DNA of 64,000 nt from a virus. A program made the position numbers and the translations under genes. The notes under the pieces are model-generated. The model saw only the letters and a program-made list of their open reading frames with translations. It did not search any database and had not been told where the DNA came from. Positions within the stretch are counted from its first letter, which is position 1. Each line of letters begins with the position of its first letter. Below, piece after piece: positions 41,797-50,108 of this stretch. The stretch spans positions 1-64,000 of the IMG/VR virus record IMGVR_UViG_3300046461_000342. One strand, given 5' to 3'.

Positions 41797-42963
41797 ATGA
41801 CGTACGATTTTCGCGAAGCTCGAATCACGATGACCAGGCAGGAAGCTCTGGCTTTGCTTGGTTTCGGGCCTCACGACGCTCCGACCGAGGCAGACGCTAA
41901 GAAAGCGGTTCGGTCGAAGCTACGCGATGTGCACCCCGATAGCGGCGGTTCTACCTTCGCGATGCAAGAGGTCAATCGGGCGTACGATCTGCTCTTTCCG
42001 AAAAAGCCTCAGCCTCTGTACCGTGAGGATCCGGGGTCATCACAGCCAGTCCCGCAGACAGAACCTTCGTGGGCTGATGATGCGCCACCACGGCAGCAGT
42101 GGACGCCGCCGAAGGATGTGGTGGTCACTTGGGAGCAGGCCCGAGCTGGCGCTGGTATCCCGGGTGGGGTGGAGTGGCAGTTCACGACCGCGACACAGCG
42201 GGATAAGGGGGGCTACTCGGGTGACGAGTCATCGTTCTCGCGACACGCGTATGCGTACTATGGGCGAACGGCTGACCAGCATGTGTTTGTGGTTGCTGTC
42301 CATGTCTCAAGAAGTGACTACTACGTTGGCGGCGGTGGGCGGCGTGATGTCTGGGATATGCAGACACACAAGCTGCCGATCAAGAAGGACGAGCAGAGTA
42401 ACCCGGCGTGGCTGCATCGCCAGATCTCGACGGCGTTCGGGCTACCGACCGGCGACTTCGAGTACAACGGGCGCTTCAACTCCAAGGTACGGGATGCGAG
42501 AGGCTGGAGCCTCTCCGAGAAACTGCCGGCCAGCCCAGAGATCTCTCTCAAGCACTGGCTAGTAGAGTCCGGCCAAGTTGCCGGTGACGCGCCAGCAGTG
42601 GCGGGCCGCAAGCAGGTTGTCGAGCTCAAGCTGCATGTGGCGACTTTTGGGCCGGAGCCCGGTCATTACAATGACCCCAAGGCTGGCGCGTATAACAAGG
42701 ATGGGTATCAGGTCACACTCGTTCTCAATGGCAAGCCTGTTGTGTTGGGTGAGCACGATACTGTGGCGTTGATCTCCGTGAGACTTGGCGGCAAACGCCT
42801 GCTGAACGCGGTTTTTGGCGAGTACTTCTATCAAGGTGGCTCCAAGGTCCTCACGCGCATGCAGAAGGGCAAAGTCATTCTTGAGTGGATGGTGCAGAAA
42901 CTGACGGGAATTTCAGATGACACGCGTGCGGTTCTGCAAGCCGCGGCTGCTCAGATGAAGTGA
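41797..42963 (+). CDS. J-domain (DnaJ-like) protein
   Basis: 388 residues from ATG 41797. It begins MTYDFR, as does the gene at 39687. Residues 10-75 form a J-domain with the invariant HPD (about 46-48) and helix SKLRDVHPDSGGSTFAMQEVNRAYDLLF. J-domains stimulate Hsp70 ATPase. The rest (residues 100-388) is not a known DnaJ C-terminal region: it has WTPPKDVVVTWEQARAG, a HVFVVAVHV strand and a YYVGGGGRRDVWD loop. It may recruit host DnaK to phage proteins during assembly or replication. Confidence 0.75.
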   Translation: MTYDFREARITMTRQEALALLGFGPHDAPTEADAKKAVRSKLRDVHPDSGGSTFAMQEVNRAYDLLFPKKPQPLYREDPGSSQPVPQTEPSWADDAPPRQQWTPPKDVVVTWEQARAGAGIPGGVEWQFTTATQRDKGGYSGDESSFSRHAYAYYGRTADQHVFVVAVHVSRSDYYVGGGGRRDVWDMQTHKLPIKKDEQSNPAWLHRQISTAFGLPTGDFEYNGRFNSKVRDARGWSLSEKLPASPEISLKHWLVESGQVAGDAPAVAGRKQVVELKLHVATFGPEPGHYNDPKAGAYNKDGYQVTLVLNGKPVVLGEHDTVALISVRLGGKRLLNAVFGEYFYQGGSKVLTRMQKGKVILEWMVQKLTGISDDTRAVLQAAAAQMK

Positions 42964-43041
42964 CTTTTTTGGTGCGTCGCGCGGTTTTGTGATCTTTCGG
43001 TGTATGAAGGGATGGCACTGTGGCGCGACGGAGTTATAGAG

Positions 43042-43266
43042 ATGAACGCATTGATTGCGCTGTCGGTTGTCCTGTTCGGCACCGGCTGTGTAGCAAGCAC
43101 GCAAGGAGTTAGCTTGTGTCACCCTCTATCTAGAGTGACATCGAGCGAGTTGAGTGACAGGCCGGAAAGACGGTCACATGGGGCTTTTGGCGGGTGGCCG
43201 CCTACTGACACGGCACTAGTACCTCGGGTCTGCAAGGATCCCTCTCGAGTGCCCACAAGACCTTGA
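43042..43266 (+). CDS. Possible small lipoprotein
   Basis: 74 residues from ATG 43042 with GGAG upstream. MNALIALSVVLFGTGC looks like a lipoprotein signal with Cys 16 as the lipid site. The rest is polar. Its 3' part overlaps the tRNA-like gene at 43180-43292, which weakens the call. If real, it could be an outer-membrane spanin-type protein. Confidence 0.35.
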   Translation: MNALIALSVVLFGTGCVASTQGVSLCHPLSRVTSSELSDRPERRSHGAFGGWPPTDTALVPRVCKDPSRVPTRP

Positions 43267-43292
43267 AAGTTCGACTCTTTCAGGCCCCACCA
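43180..43292 (+). ncRNA. tRNA-like RNA lacking a normal anticodon arm
   Basis: Acceptor GGGGCTT/AGGCCCC, D-like GGCGG-GTGG-CCGCC, T-arm GAAAG-TTCGACT-CTTTC and an encoded CCA are clear. In place of the anticodon arm is a longer stem GGCACT/AGTGCC (43212-43253) with a 30-base inner part. It may be a tRNA mimic, for example a Y-RNA-like partner for the Ro60-like protein at 58767. Confidence 0.5.
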
Positions 43293-43433
43293 GTTCTCGT
43301 TCACTAGCATGACCTTACACGCACAGGTTCGAATCCTGACATAAGGCGCAAGCCCTATGAACGCGAGATGGTACTCGCACCCGGCTATTAACCAGGCATA
43401 CAAGCTAACCAGGTCCGGCACTCGAGCGAGAAC
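43293..43433 (+). ncRNA. Structured 141-base element with T-arm-like hairpin
   Basis: GTTCTCG at the left end pairs with CGAGAAC at the right end. Inside are CAGG-TTCGAAT-CCTG set within CCTTA/TAAGG (about 43320-43350), and GCGAG/CTCGC. It has a T-loop-like TTCGAAT but no complete tRNA. Confidence 0.45.
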
Positions 43434-43441
43434 GAAGTCTT

Positions 43442-43574
43442 GGCCGCCTACAGGGGATCGGTTCCCCGCCAGCCTACGGAGCTGGAGCGCAAGCTCCCAG
43501 AGTGATGAACTCGTTCCCGCGAGGGGACACCGCATCGCTCTTACAAGTCAGTGGTTCGACTCCACGGGCGGCCT
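43442..43574 (+). tRNA. tRNA-Arg-like (ACG) gene with about 64-base variable insert
   Basis: Acceptor GGCCGCC/GGCGGCC, D-like GGGGA/TCCCC, anticodon arm CCAGC-CTACGGA-GCTGG and T-loop TTCGACT are present. The variable region is expanded to some 64 bases with hairpins GGAGC-GCAA-GCTCC and GTTCCC-GCGA-GGGGAC. The T-stem has one mismatch. Confidence 0.55.
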
Positions 43575-43597
43575 CTAAGAAGTGATTGTGATTGTTT

Positions 43598-43673
43598 GGC
43601 GACGTAGCCCAACGGCAGAGGCGACACGTTTAGGCCGTGTTTAGTGGAGGTTCAAATCCTCTCGTCGCTACCA
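43598..43673 (+). tRNA. tRNA-Leu (TAG) with short variable loop
   Basis: Acceptor GGCGACG/CGTCGCT, anticodon arm ACACG-TTTAGGC-CGTGT, variable TTAGT (5 bases), T-arm GGAGG-TTCAAAT-CCTCT, encoded CCA. Leu tRNAs normally have a long variable arm. Confidence 0.88.
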
Positions 43674-43674
43674 T

Positions 43675-43750
43675 CGCTCCGCGCCCATGGTGGGTGCCCC
43701 ACTCTCATAAGGTGGCAAGGCTGCGGGATCGTTACCCGACGGAGCGACCA
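43675..43750 (+). tRNA. tRNA with CAT anticodon (Met or Ile2)
   Basis: Acceptor CGCTCCG/CGGAGCG, anticodon arm CCACT-CTCATAA-GGTGG, T-loop ATCGTTA, encoded CCA. It has no initiator features (no GGG/CCC stem). The CCA overlaps the ATG of the next gene. Confidence 0.8.
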
Positions 43751-44118
43751 TGCCTGATTTTATAGAGGTTCTGAAGGGTCTGCCAACCCATGTGTCGTTG
43801 TGCTACGCCGATAGCAAGGCGGGCGTACCCAAGGACGGGGGGCGAGAGTGGGACACTCCGCCGGAGATGGTTGTGGTCGGGCTCCAGTTCAGCGAGAGTG
43901 GCTTCGGTTTCGGCGAGATCACGATCAAGCAAACCGCTCAAGGCGTGTTTCTCAACACGGAGTGTATGAGCTCAGAGCGGGTCAAGAAATACCTGGCGGC
44001 GCTAGTAGACTTAGCCATCACGGACAATGATCAAGACCCCGAGAAACACGCTCTCTACAACGAGGTCATGGGGCGCGGATGCGGCCCGCGATGTCGTGTC
44101 TGTTTCCCGGAAGAGTGA
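43750..44118 (+). CDS. Unknown protein, first of a tandem pair
   Basis: A 122-residue protein starting at ATG 43750, inside the CCA of the preceding tRNA. It has a beta-rich middle (EMVVVGLQFSESGFGFGEITIKQTAQGVF), then DPEKHALYNEVMGRGCGPRCRVCFPEE at the end. The next gene is a paralogue with the same plan. The C-terminal Cys cluster suggests a metal site. The function is unknown. Confidence 0.6.
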   Translation: MPDFIEVLKGLPTHVSLCYADSKAGVPKDGGREWDTPPEMVVVGLQFSESGFGFGEITIKQTAQGVFLNTECMSSERVKKYLAALVDLAITDNDQDPEKHALYNEVMGRGCGPRCRVCFPEE

Positions 44119-44144
44119 ACGACCACGAAATAGGGATTGCCGAT

Positions 44145-44516
44145 ATGAGGACAAGCTTTCGAGAACTCTTGGATGGTTTGCCAACACGAGCGCGGCTGCA
44201 ACATGCGTATTACAAAGAGGGTGTCCCCAAGGCCGGGCAATATAGGGGGCAGGTCGAGCCCGAACGGCTTGCCGTAGTGTTGCAGCACTCTGAGAGCGGA
44301 GTCGGATGGGGGGAGTTCACGATCGTGCAGACGCCTCAAGGCGTGTTTGTCGATACCGAGCACACAAGCCTAGACCGGGTCAGGAAGCAGCTGACAACAC
44401 TTCTGGAGTCAGCCATCACAGACAACGAGTTGGACCCGGCAAAGCACGCTCTCTACAATAGAGTGATGGGACGGGTATGCGGCTTGTGGTGCCGAGTCTG
44501 TGACTCTGGGGAGTGA
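44145..44516 (+). CDS. Unknown protein, second of a tandem pair
   Basis: About 123 residues from ATG 44145 (MRTSFRELLDGLPTRARLQ), with AGGG upstream. It is similar to the preceding gene throughout: GVPK, LQHSESGVGWGEFTIVQTPQGVFV, DPAKHALYNRVMGRVCGLWCRVCDSGE. The pair arose by duplication. The conserved C-terminal C-x3-C-x2-C block may bind metal. Confidence 0.6.
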   Translation: MRTSFRELLDGLPTRARLQHAYYKEGVPKAGQYRGQVEPERLAVVLQHSESGVGWGEFTIVQTPQGVFVDTEHTSLDRVRKQLTTLLESAITDNELDPAKHALYNRVMGRVCGLWCRVCDSGE

Positions 44517-44524
44517 AGAAGTTT

Positions 44525-44596
44525 GCCCAGTTAGCACAATAGGCAGTGCACCGGATTTGTACCCCGGTGATGCGGGATCGTGCCCCGCACTGGGCT
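44525..44596 (+). tRNA. tRNA-Thr (TGT)
   Basis: Acceptor GCCCAGT/ACTGGGC, D-arm GCAC/GTGC, anticodon loop TTTGTAC with an A-C closing pair, T-arm GCGGG-ATCGTGC-CCCGC. Confidence 0.82.
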
Positions 44597-44620
44597 CTGA
44601 CGTAGTGAAGGCTCATTCGG

Positions 44621-45091
44621 ATGACTATGGACCAGCCAGAAGCCGCTACTCATAATCCGACGACCCAATCCATCCTGTTCTTTCGCCTGCGGGATCATCT
44701 CCCGCAGCTGGAGGAGCTGTATAGGCGTATCGATGATGGGTGGATCTACGAAGATCACGTGTATCGGTTCTACCACCAGAGCTTCAAGGTCTATAAGATT
44801 CAGCCGTACACGGTAGAGATCGTCGAGGCGCTGCAGGCGCTCGCTCCCGACGCCACGCTCAATCCCTTCTTTCTCGAGATATATCAGCGGGGCATCGGGC
44901 ACACGTTCGAGTGGTGCCATAACGAGAATTGGCTAGAGCGAGCTCGGCCGATGGTCGAGGCATTTTTCCACGCGAAATTCATGCTGGAGATGGCGGTCCG
45001 GCACGGTCGGAAGTTCAGGGAGCAGGATACGGCGCCGCAGTTGCTGGAGTCGGGGTGGGCTGCGTTTCTGTACTTCTTCAATCTCCGGTGA
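44621..45091 (+). CDS. Conserved phage-type protein
   Basis: A 156-residue protein. ILFFRLRDHLPQLEELYRRIDDGWIYEDHVYRFYHQSFKVY and RPMVEAFFHAKFMLEMAV form a conserved, mostly helical pattern that I recognise from phage and bacterial hypothetical proteins. No catalytic motif is clear. It opens a run of three small genes that overlap or abut. Confidence 0.6.
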   Translation: MTMDQPEAATHNPTTQSILFFRLRDHLPQLEELYRRIDDGWIYEDHVYRFYHQSFKVYKIQPYTVEIVEALQALAPDATLNPFFLEIYQRGIGHTFEWCHNENWLERARPMVEAFFHAKFMLEMAVRHGRKFREQDTAPQLLESGWAAFLYFFNLR

Positions 45092-45361
45092 ATGATGCGT
45101 GTCCTGGTGAATTTCACCGAGTTCGGGCAGAGAGTGGCCGACGGGGGTTGTTCCGAGATTCGCGGCATTAGTCGCGATCCGAATGGCTGGGAGTACTGGT
45201 CGGTTAAGGTCACGTTCTGGGCAGATGATCGCGACCATTGTGTTGTTGGCGTCGCTACATTCTTGATGCCTGAAGTCGAGGGGCGCTTCTCCCAAGAGTT
45301 CGAGGTGTTTCGCGGCGCCACTGTGTTTGCCCGGTGTACCCCCGTCCATGGAAGCGACTGA
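45092..45361 (+). CDS. Unknown small protein
   Basis: An 89-residue frame starting directly after the previous stop (ATG 45092 or 45095). It is beta-rich (WEYWSVKVTFWADD, GVATFLMPEVEG), with no motif. It overlaps the next gene by 14 bases, suggesting coupled translation. Confidence 0.5.
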   Translation: MMRVLVNFTEFGQRVADGGCSEIRGISRDPNGWEYWSVKVTFWADDRDHCVVGVATFLMPEVEGRFSQEFEVFRGATVFARCTPVHGSD

Positions 45362-45554
45362 GCAGCAAATCTATCTCTTGCGTGTCGCGCTCGGTGATGA
45401 GCTGTTCGAGCTCATGGCGCGGAGCCTAGGGGCTGACCCGAGGGTCCAGGACGCCCATACGATCGACATCGTGGTCCGGAAGGACGCGGTGGAGAAGCGC
45501 ATCGAGGGGGACTGGGTCAAGCACCTTGCTCGGATTGTCTTGCCGCCGCGCTAG
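45348..45554 (+). CDS. Unknown small protein
   Basis: 68 residues from ATG 45348 (MEATEQQIYLLRVALGDELFELMARSLG), helical at first and then ending in a strand and the basic DWVKHLARIVLPPR. The 3' end meets the convergent minus-strand gene. Confidence 0.5.
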   Translation: MEATEQQIYLLRVALGDELFELMARSLGADPRVQDAHTIDIVVRKDAVEKRIEGDWVKHLARIVLPPR

Positions 45555-46081
45555 GTCGGGCAACCTTGCGATGGCATCCGCGGGTCCGGGATCCCGTCCC
45601 AGAATGTCGTGATGATCATCGCGCCCGCGCTCTTCATGGCGAAAACCACGGTGAGGCCGGAGGGGCTCTCAAAACGAATTTCGTCGCCGTACGTCAGCTT
45701 TGTCGTGAGCTGTGTGTGCAGCTTGGGGTTTCGGGTCAGGTGCTCTTCGAGCTGTTTGTTGAACATACCCAATGCGCTCCGTACATCGTCGACCGTAACT
45801 GACCGGAGGTCCATTCGGTATTGAGCGTGGGGGCCAATCAGGAGCTGCCTGATGAAGCCCGCGCCGGGCTCACGATCGAGCTGATAGATCTTGGCTGCCT
45901 CCGGGTTAGAGAGGTCGTCTCCGTGTTCGACCTCGTCTATTAGGTGCTTTTGTAGTGCCGGGGAGGGTACTTCGTCTCGAATCCGCCGAACCACTTGACA
46001 TGGGCCACCCGGATCGCCTAGCGGTGGTTGCAGGTCGGCAGCAAGAAATCTGGCCAAGACTTTTCGCGCGGAGTGGCTCAC
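45551..46081 (-). CDS. Unknown conserved-type protein, minus strand
   Basis: 176 residues. VLARFLAADLQPPLGDPGGPCQVVRRIRDEV is followed by a helical middle and then ELTYGDEIRFESPSGLTVVFA-type strands. I recognise the PPLGDPGGPC style from phage hypothetical proteins but not a function. It is the only minus-strand gene between the tRNA region and the kinases. Confidence 0.55.
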   Translation of the reverse strand: MSHSARKVLARFLAADLQPPLGDPGGPCQVVRRIRDEVPSPALQKHLIDEVEHGDDLSNPEAAKIYQLDREPGAGFIRQLLIGPHAQYRMDLRSVTVDDVRSALGMFNKQLEEHLTRNPKLHTQLTTKLTYGDEIRFESPSGLTVVFAMKSAGAMIITTFWDGIPDPRMPSQGCPT

Positions 46082-46257
46082 GCTTCAGAGACGGCAGAAA
46101 AAGAACAATGGGGCCGCGGCTCCGCTGGGTGTCATGAGTGCGTCGCGGGACGGTGGCTAGCTACAGCGGCCACAAGCGTCTGTAGTGCTTGTGGTTTTTG
46201 ATAAGCCGATCGAAACATGCACTGGACGAGCGCAGTCATGAGCATGTAAAGAGACAC

Positions 46258-49200
46258 ATGGGTACTGAACCAGGGGCCTGCGACCCTCAACTAGAGCTGT
46301 CACGATTGACGGCACAGACCCTCGAGTGTAAACGACTGGAGGCCGCTCTGCAGGCCGAAATCGCCGAACGCGAGCGCGTAGAAGCAGCGCTCCGTAAGAG
46401 CGAGTTGCGGTTCCAGCGCCTCGCCGATACCGGGCTCATCGGCATTTTCACGACCAACTCTCAAATGACCGTCCTAGAGGCGAATGCCGCTTTTCTGGGT
46501 ATGGTTGGTTACTCGCGAGACGAACTGATCTCGCGGAAAATCCGTTGGGACCGGCTGACTCCTCCGGAGTTATTGGACCGGGACATGAGGGTGAAGGCGG
46601 ACGGCCGGGGCACAGGCGTGGTCCTCCCGTACGAGAAAGAACTCGTACATAAAGACGGCCGGCGAATCCCAGTCTTGATCGGTGGTGCCCATCTCGACAG
46701 TACCGCGGACGAAGCCATCTGCATTGTCCTGGACCTGAGTGGTCAGAAGCGCGCTGAGGAGGTCAAGAAGGCGCAAGCGATTGCTGAGGCAGAAATCGCT
46801 GAACGTCAGCGCGTAGAAGCGGAGCTCGTCAAGAGTAAAAGACGCTTCAAGCGACTGGCCGATGCGGGGATTCTTGGCATCGTGTCGGCCGACCTGGATC
46901 GGAACATCGTGGATGTCAATGAGGCGTTCGTGACGATGCTGGGTTACTCGCGGGAGGAATTCTGCCGACTTGGCGGGAGGCGGCTCACGCCTCCGGAGTA
47001 TTGGGAGAGAGACGATCGTGCGTGCGAACAACTAGAGCGCACGGGAGTGCTTCACGGGTACGAGAAAGAGTACTTCCACAAGGACGGTAGCCGAGTCCCA
47101 GTTCTGATTGGTACTGCGGTGCTTGATGAGCCTGGGCAGGGGCGCGAGGCTATCAGCTGTGTTCTCGACCTGAGGGAGCACAAGCGGACCGAAACTGCGC
47201 TCCGTAGGAGCGAGTCGCGCTTCCACAGACTTGCTGAGTCCGGAGTCATCGGGATTATTACCGCCGGATATGATGGGACCATCGTGGAAGCCAACGCCGC
47301 ATTCTTGGAGATGCTCGGCTATTCGCGAGAGGATGTGGCCTCTGGATCGCTCCGTTGGGATCGACTCACGCCTCCGGAGTTCTGGGAGCAGGATGCGCGT
47401 GTGACGGCGGCCTGTCGGGACACGAGAGTGGCTCCCGTGTACGAGAAAGAGTACTTCCACAAGGACGGCAGCCGAGTCCCTGTCTTGATTGGCGGTGCCC
47501 AGATCGACGACGACCCCGATGAGGGTGTTTGTTTCGTCTTGGACCTGAGCGACCGCAAGCGTGTGGAGGCCGAACGTAAGCGCGCCGAGCTCGAGCTACG
47601 CAAGAGTGAACGGCGTTTTCAAAGACTCGCCGAGTCCGGGATCATCGGGATCATTACGGGCGACCTCAAGGGGAACATCCTGGATGTTAATGGGGCGTTT
47701 CTGGATATGCTTGGTTACTCGCGAGAGGATTACACCTCTGGCCAGATACGCTGGGATCAAATCACGCCACAGGAGTTGCGGGCGCAAGATGCGCTGATGG
47801 TGGAGCGATGTCAGAGCACGGGTGTGATTCCCGTGTACGAGAAGGAATATCTACACAAAGACGGCCACCGAGTACCCGTTTTGATCGGTGGGGCTCAGAT
47901 CGAGGACGCTGCACAGGGCACATGCTTCGTGCTGGACCTAACTGGGTTTAAGCGCATCGAAGCTGCGCTCCACCAGAGTGAGGCGCGTTTCGAAAGGCTC
48001 GGTGCCAGCGGGATCATCGGCATTTTCACGGCGGGCACGCAAGGAGACATCCTGGATGCCAATGATGCGTTTCTGAATCTGCTCGGTTTCTCGCGAGACG
48101 ATTTGGCCTCCGGACAAATGCGCTGGGACGACCTCACACCCAGAGAGTATCGGGAGCTAGATGCGAGTGTGATTAAGCTGTCTCGGGCCTCCAGTACGAG
48201 ATCGCATCCGGCGTACGAGAAAGAATTTATCCATAAAGACGGCCGCCGAATCTCCGTCCTGATCGGCTCTGCCCTGACTGACGACGCTGGGAGCGAGGGC
48301 ATCTGCTTTGTGCTGGATCTGACCGATCGCAAGCGGGCAGAGCAGTTGCGCGGGGCGCATGCAGTTGCTGAAGCTGAAACAGCCGAACGCCTACGTGTAG
48401 AAACCGCGCTGCGCCATAGTGAGTCCCGCTTCCAAAGACTGGTTGAGTCTGGGATTTTCGGCGTTGTCACGGGCAACTATGAAGGGACGATCTTGGATGC
48501 CAATGCTTCGTTCGCGGAGATGATCGGATACTCGCGCGAGGAACTGGCCTCCGGACAACTCAGCTGGCGTGACTTCACGCCTCCGGAGTATTGGGAGCAA
48601 GGCGCTCTTGTGGCGGAGCAGTGTCGGCGCACGGGGGTGATTCCCGTGTACGAGCAAGAATTCGTCCACAAGGACGGCCACCGGATCCCTGTCTTGATGG
48701 GTGGCGCTCTGCGCGATGGCACCGGGGACGAGGGTATCTGCTTTGTATTGGACCTGAGTGATCGCAAGCGAGCTGAGGAACTGCGTGCGGCGCACGCCAT
48801 CGCCGAAGCTTCAAGCAGAGCCAAGAGCGAGTTTCTCTCGCTAGTGAGCCACGAGCTGCGTACGCCGCTCAATTCCATCCTGGGGTTCACCCAGCTCTTG
48901 TTGCAAGACAGGAAGACGCCGCTGCCTGAACGCCAACGCGAGCGAGCTCAACACGTGCTCAAAGGCGGCGAGCACTTGCTGCGCTTGATCGAGGACATTT
49001 TGGACTTGTCGCGGATCGAATCGGGGGGCATGTCGATGTCTATCGAACCGACGAGCGCGTACGATGCCATGGAAGAGCTGATGCCTACGCTTGAGCCATT
49101 GGCAGCTCAGTCCGACATCACGATCACTCTGGAACCCGCTCCCGAGAAGTTGCCGTTGGTGGCTGCCGACCGCACACGCCTTAATCAAATCGTGATGAAC

Positions 49201-49950
49201 TTCGCTACGAACGCGATCAAGTACAATCGGCCTGGGGGCAAAGTCGGGCTGCACCTCTCGGTTGTGGATGCGAACCACGTGCGACTCGCGGTATCGGATA
49301 CGGGCTGCGGTATTCCGAAAGATAAGCAAGACAAACTCTTCCAAGCCTTCCAACGCGCTGGACAGGAAGCGGGAGTGATCGAAGGCACGGGCGTCGGTCT
49401 GTTCGTTGCAAAACGGTTGGTGCAACTCATGCACGGCGAGGTGGGCTTTCGCAGTGTGCTCGGTGAGGGCTCGGAGTTTTGGGTTGACATCCCGATCGCG
49501 TCTCCTGACGACCGAAGTCGCTTACCGGACCGCCCACTGCAGTCAAAAGTTGCGTCGGTGAACGCACGGCGCATCCTTTATGTGGAGGATAACCCTGCCA
49601 ATCTCGTGCTCATGCAGGACTTGGTAAGCAACTTTTTTGAAGATGTTGCGTTGCTGACTGCGACGACCGGTGAGCTTGGCCTCGAGATCGCTCGGGCTCA
49701 CAGGTTGGATGTGATACTCATGGATATCAACCTGCCGGGAATGTCGGGGCTTGAGGCGCTCTACGAACTTCGCAATGACCCAAAGACGCAACATGTGCCG
49801 GTGATTGCGATTTCGGCAGCTGTATCGGAGCGCGATAAACAGCGAGGAGTGCGGGCTGGCTTTGTGGCGTACCTCACGAAGCCCTTGGTTGTTGAGGAGT
49901 TCGTGAGTGTGATCAGGCGCCAATTCGCTTCGCGTCCCGTGACCGAATGA
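46258..49950 (+). CDS. Hybrid histidine kinase with six PAS domains
   Basis: About 1230 residues from ATG 46258 (a frame from 46189 would add 23). Six PAS domains follow each other between residues 50 and 820, each marked by a GxxGIxT or GxxGVVT strand, LGYSREE, TPPE and a KDGxRxPVLIG strand. Then come a HisKA helix with SHELRTPLNS (His about 864), an HATPase with NFATNAIKYN (about 980) and DTGCGIP, and a receiver domain with phospho-Asp in VILMDINLPG (about 1154). There are no membrane spans. Large PAS kinases are bacterial and rare in phages, so the gene was probably acquired from a host. Confidence 0.85.
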   Translation: MGTEPGACDPQLELSRLTAQTLECKRLEAALQAEIAERERVEAALRKSELRFQRLADTGLIGIFTTNSQMTVLEANAAFLGMVGYSRDELISRKIRWDRLTPPELLDRDMRVKADGRGTGVVLPYEKELVHKDGRRIPVLIGGAHLDSTADEAICIVLDLSGQKRAEEVKKAQAIAEAEIAERQRVEAELVKSKRRFKRLADAGILGIVSADLDRNIVDVNEAFVTMLGYSREEFCRLGGRRLTPPEYWERDDRACEQLERTGVLHGYEKEYFHKDGSRVPVLIGTAVLDEPGQGREAISCVLDLREHKRTETALRRSESRFHRLAESGVIGIITAGYDGTIVEANAAFLEMLGYSREDVASGSLRWDRLTPPEFWEQDARVTAACRDTRVAPVYEKEYFHKDGSRVPVLIGGAQIDDDPDEGVCFVLDLSDRKRVEAERKRAELELRKSERRFQRLAESGIIGIITGDLKGNILDVNGAFLDMLGYSREDYTSGQIRWDQITPQELRAQDALMVERCQSTGVIPVYEKEYLHKDGHRVPVLIGGAQIEDAAQGTCFVLDLTGFKRIEAALHQSEARFERLGASGIIGIFTAGTQGDILDANDAFLNLLGFSRDDLASGQMRWDDLTPREYRELDASVIKLSRASSTRSHPAYEKEFIHKDGRRISVLIGSALTDDAGSEGICFVLDLTDRKRAEQLRGAHAVAEAETAERLRVETALRHSESRFQRLVESGIFGVVTGNYEGTILDANASFAEMIGYSREELASGQLSWRDFTPPEYWEQGALVAEQCRRTGVIPVYEQEFVHKDGHRIPVLMGGALRDGTGDEGICFVLDLSDRKRAEELRAAHAIAEASSRAKSEFLSLVSHELRTPLNSILGFTQLLLQDRKTPLPERQRERAQHVLKGGEHLLRLIEDILDLSRIESGGMSMSIEPTSAYDAMEELMPTLEPLAAQSDITITLEPAPEKLPLVAADRTRLNQIVMNFATNAIKYNRPGGKVGLHLSVVDANHVRLAVSDTGCGIPKDKQDKLFQAFQRAGQEAGVIEGTGVGLFVAKRLVQLMHGEVGFRSVLGEGSEFWVDIPIASPDDRSRLPDRPLQSKVASVNARRILYVEDNPANLVLMQDLVSNFFEDVALLTATTGELGLEIARAHRLDVILMDINLPGMSGLEALYELRNDPKTQHVPVIAISAAVSERDKQRGVRAGFVAYLTKPLVVEEFVSVIRRQFASRPVTE

Positions 49951-50108
49951 GTTGAGATCGCAGACGGCTTAGCTGCTCATCTGTATCGAGGCTCGATACA
50001 ATCGCAACGGCGCTAGAGCCATTCGATCCGATGCCCAACTGAGGCAGTCGTGCGCCAATTGCCTCACGTACTGGACGTGGCCATGGGAGGGCGGCTAAAA
50101 CATCGCGT

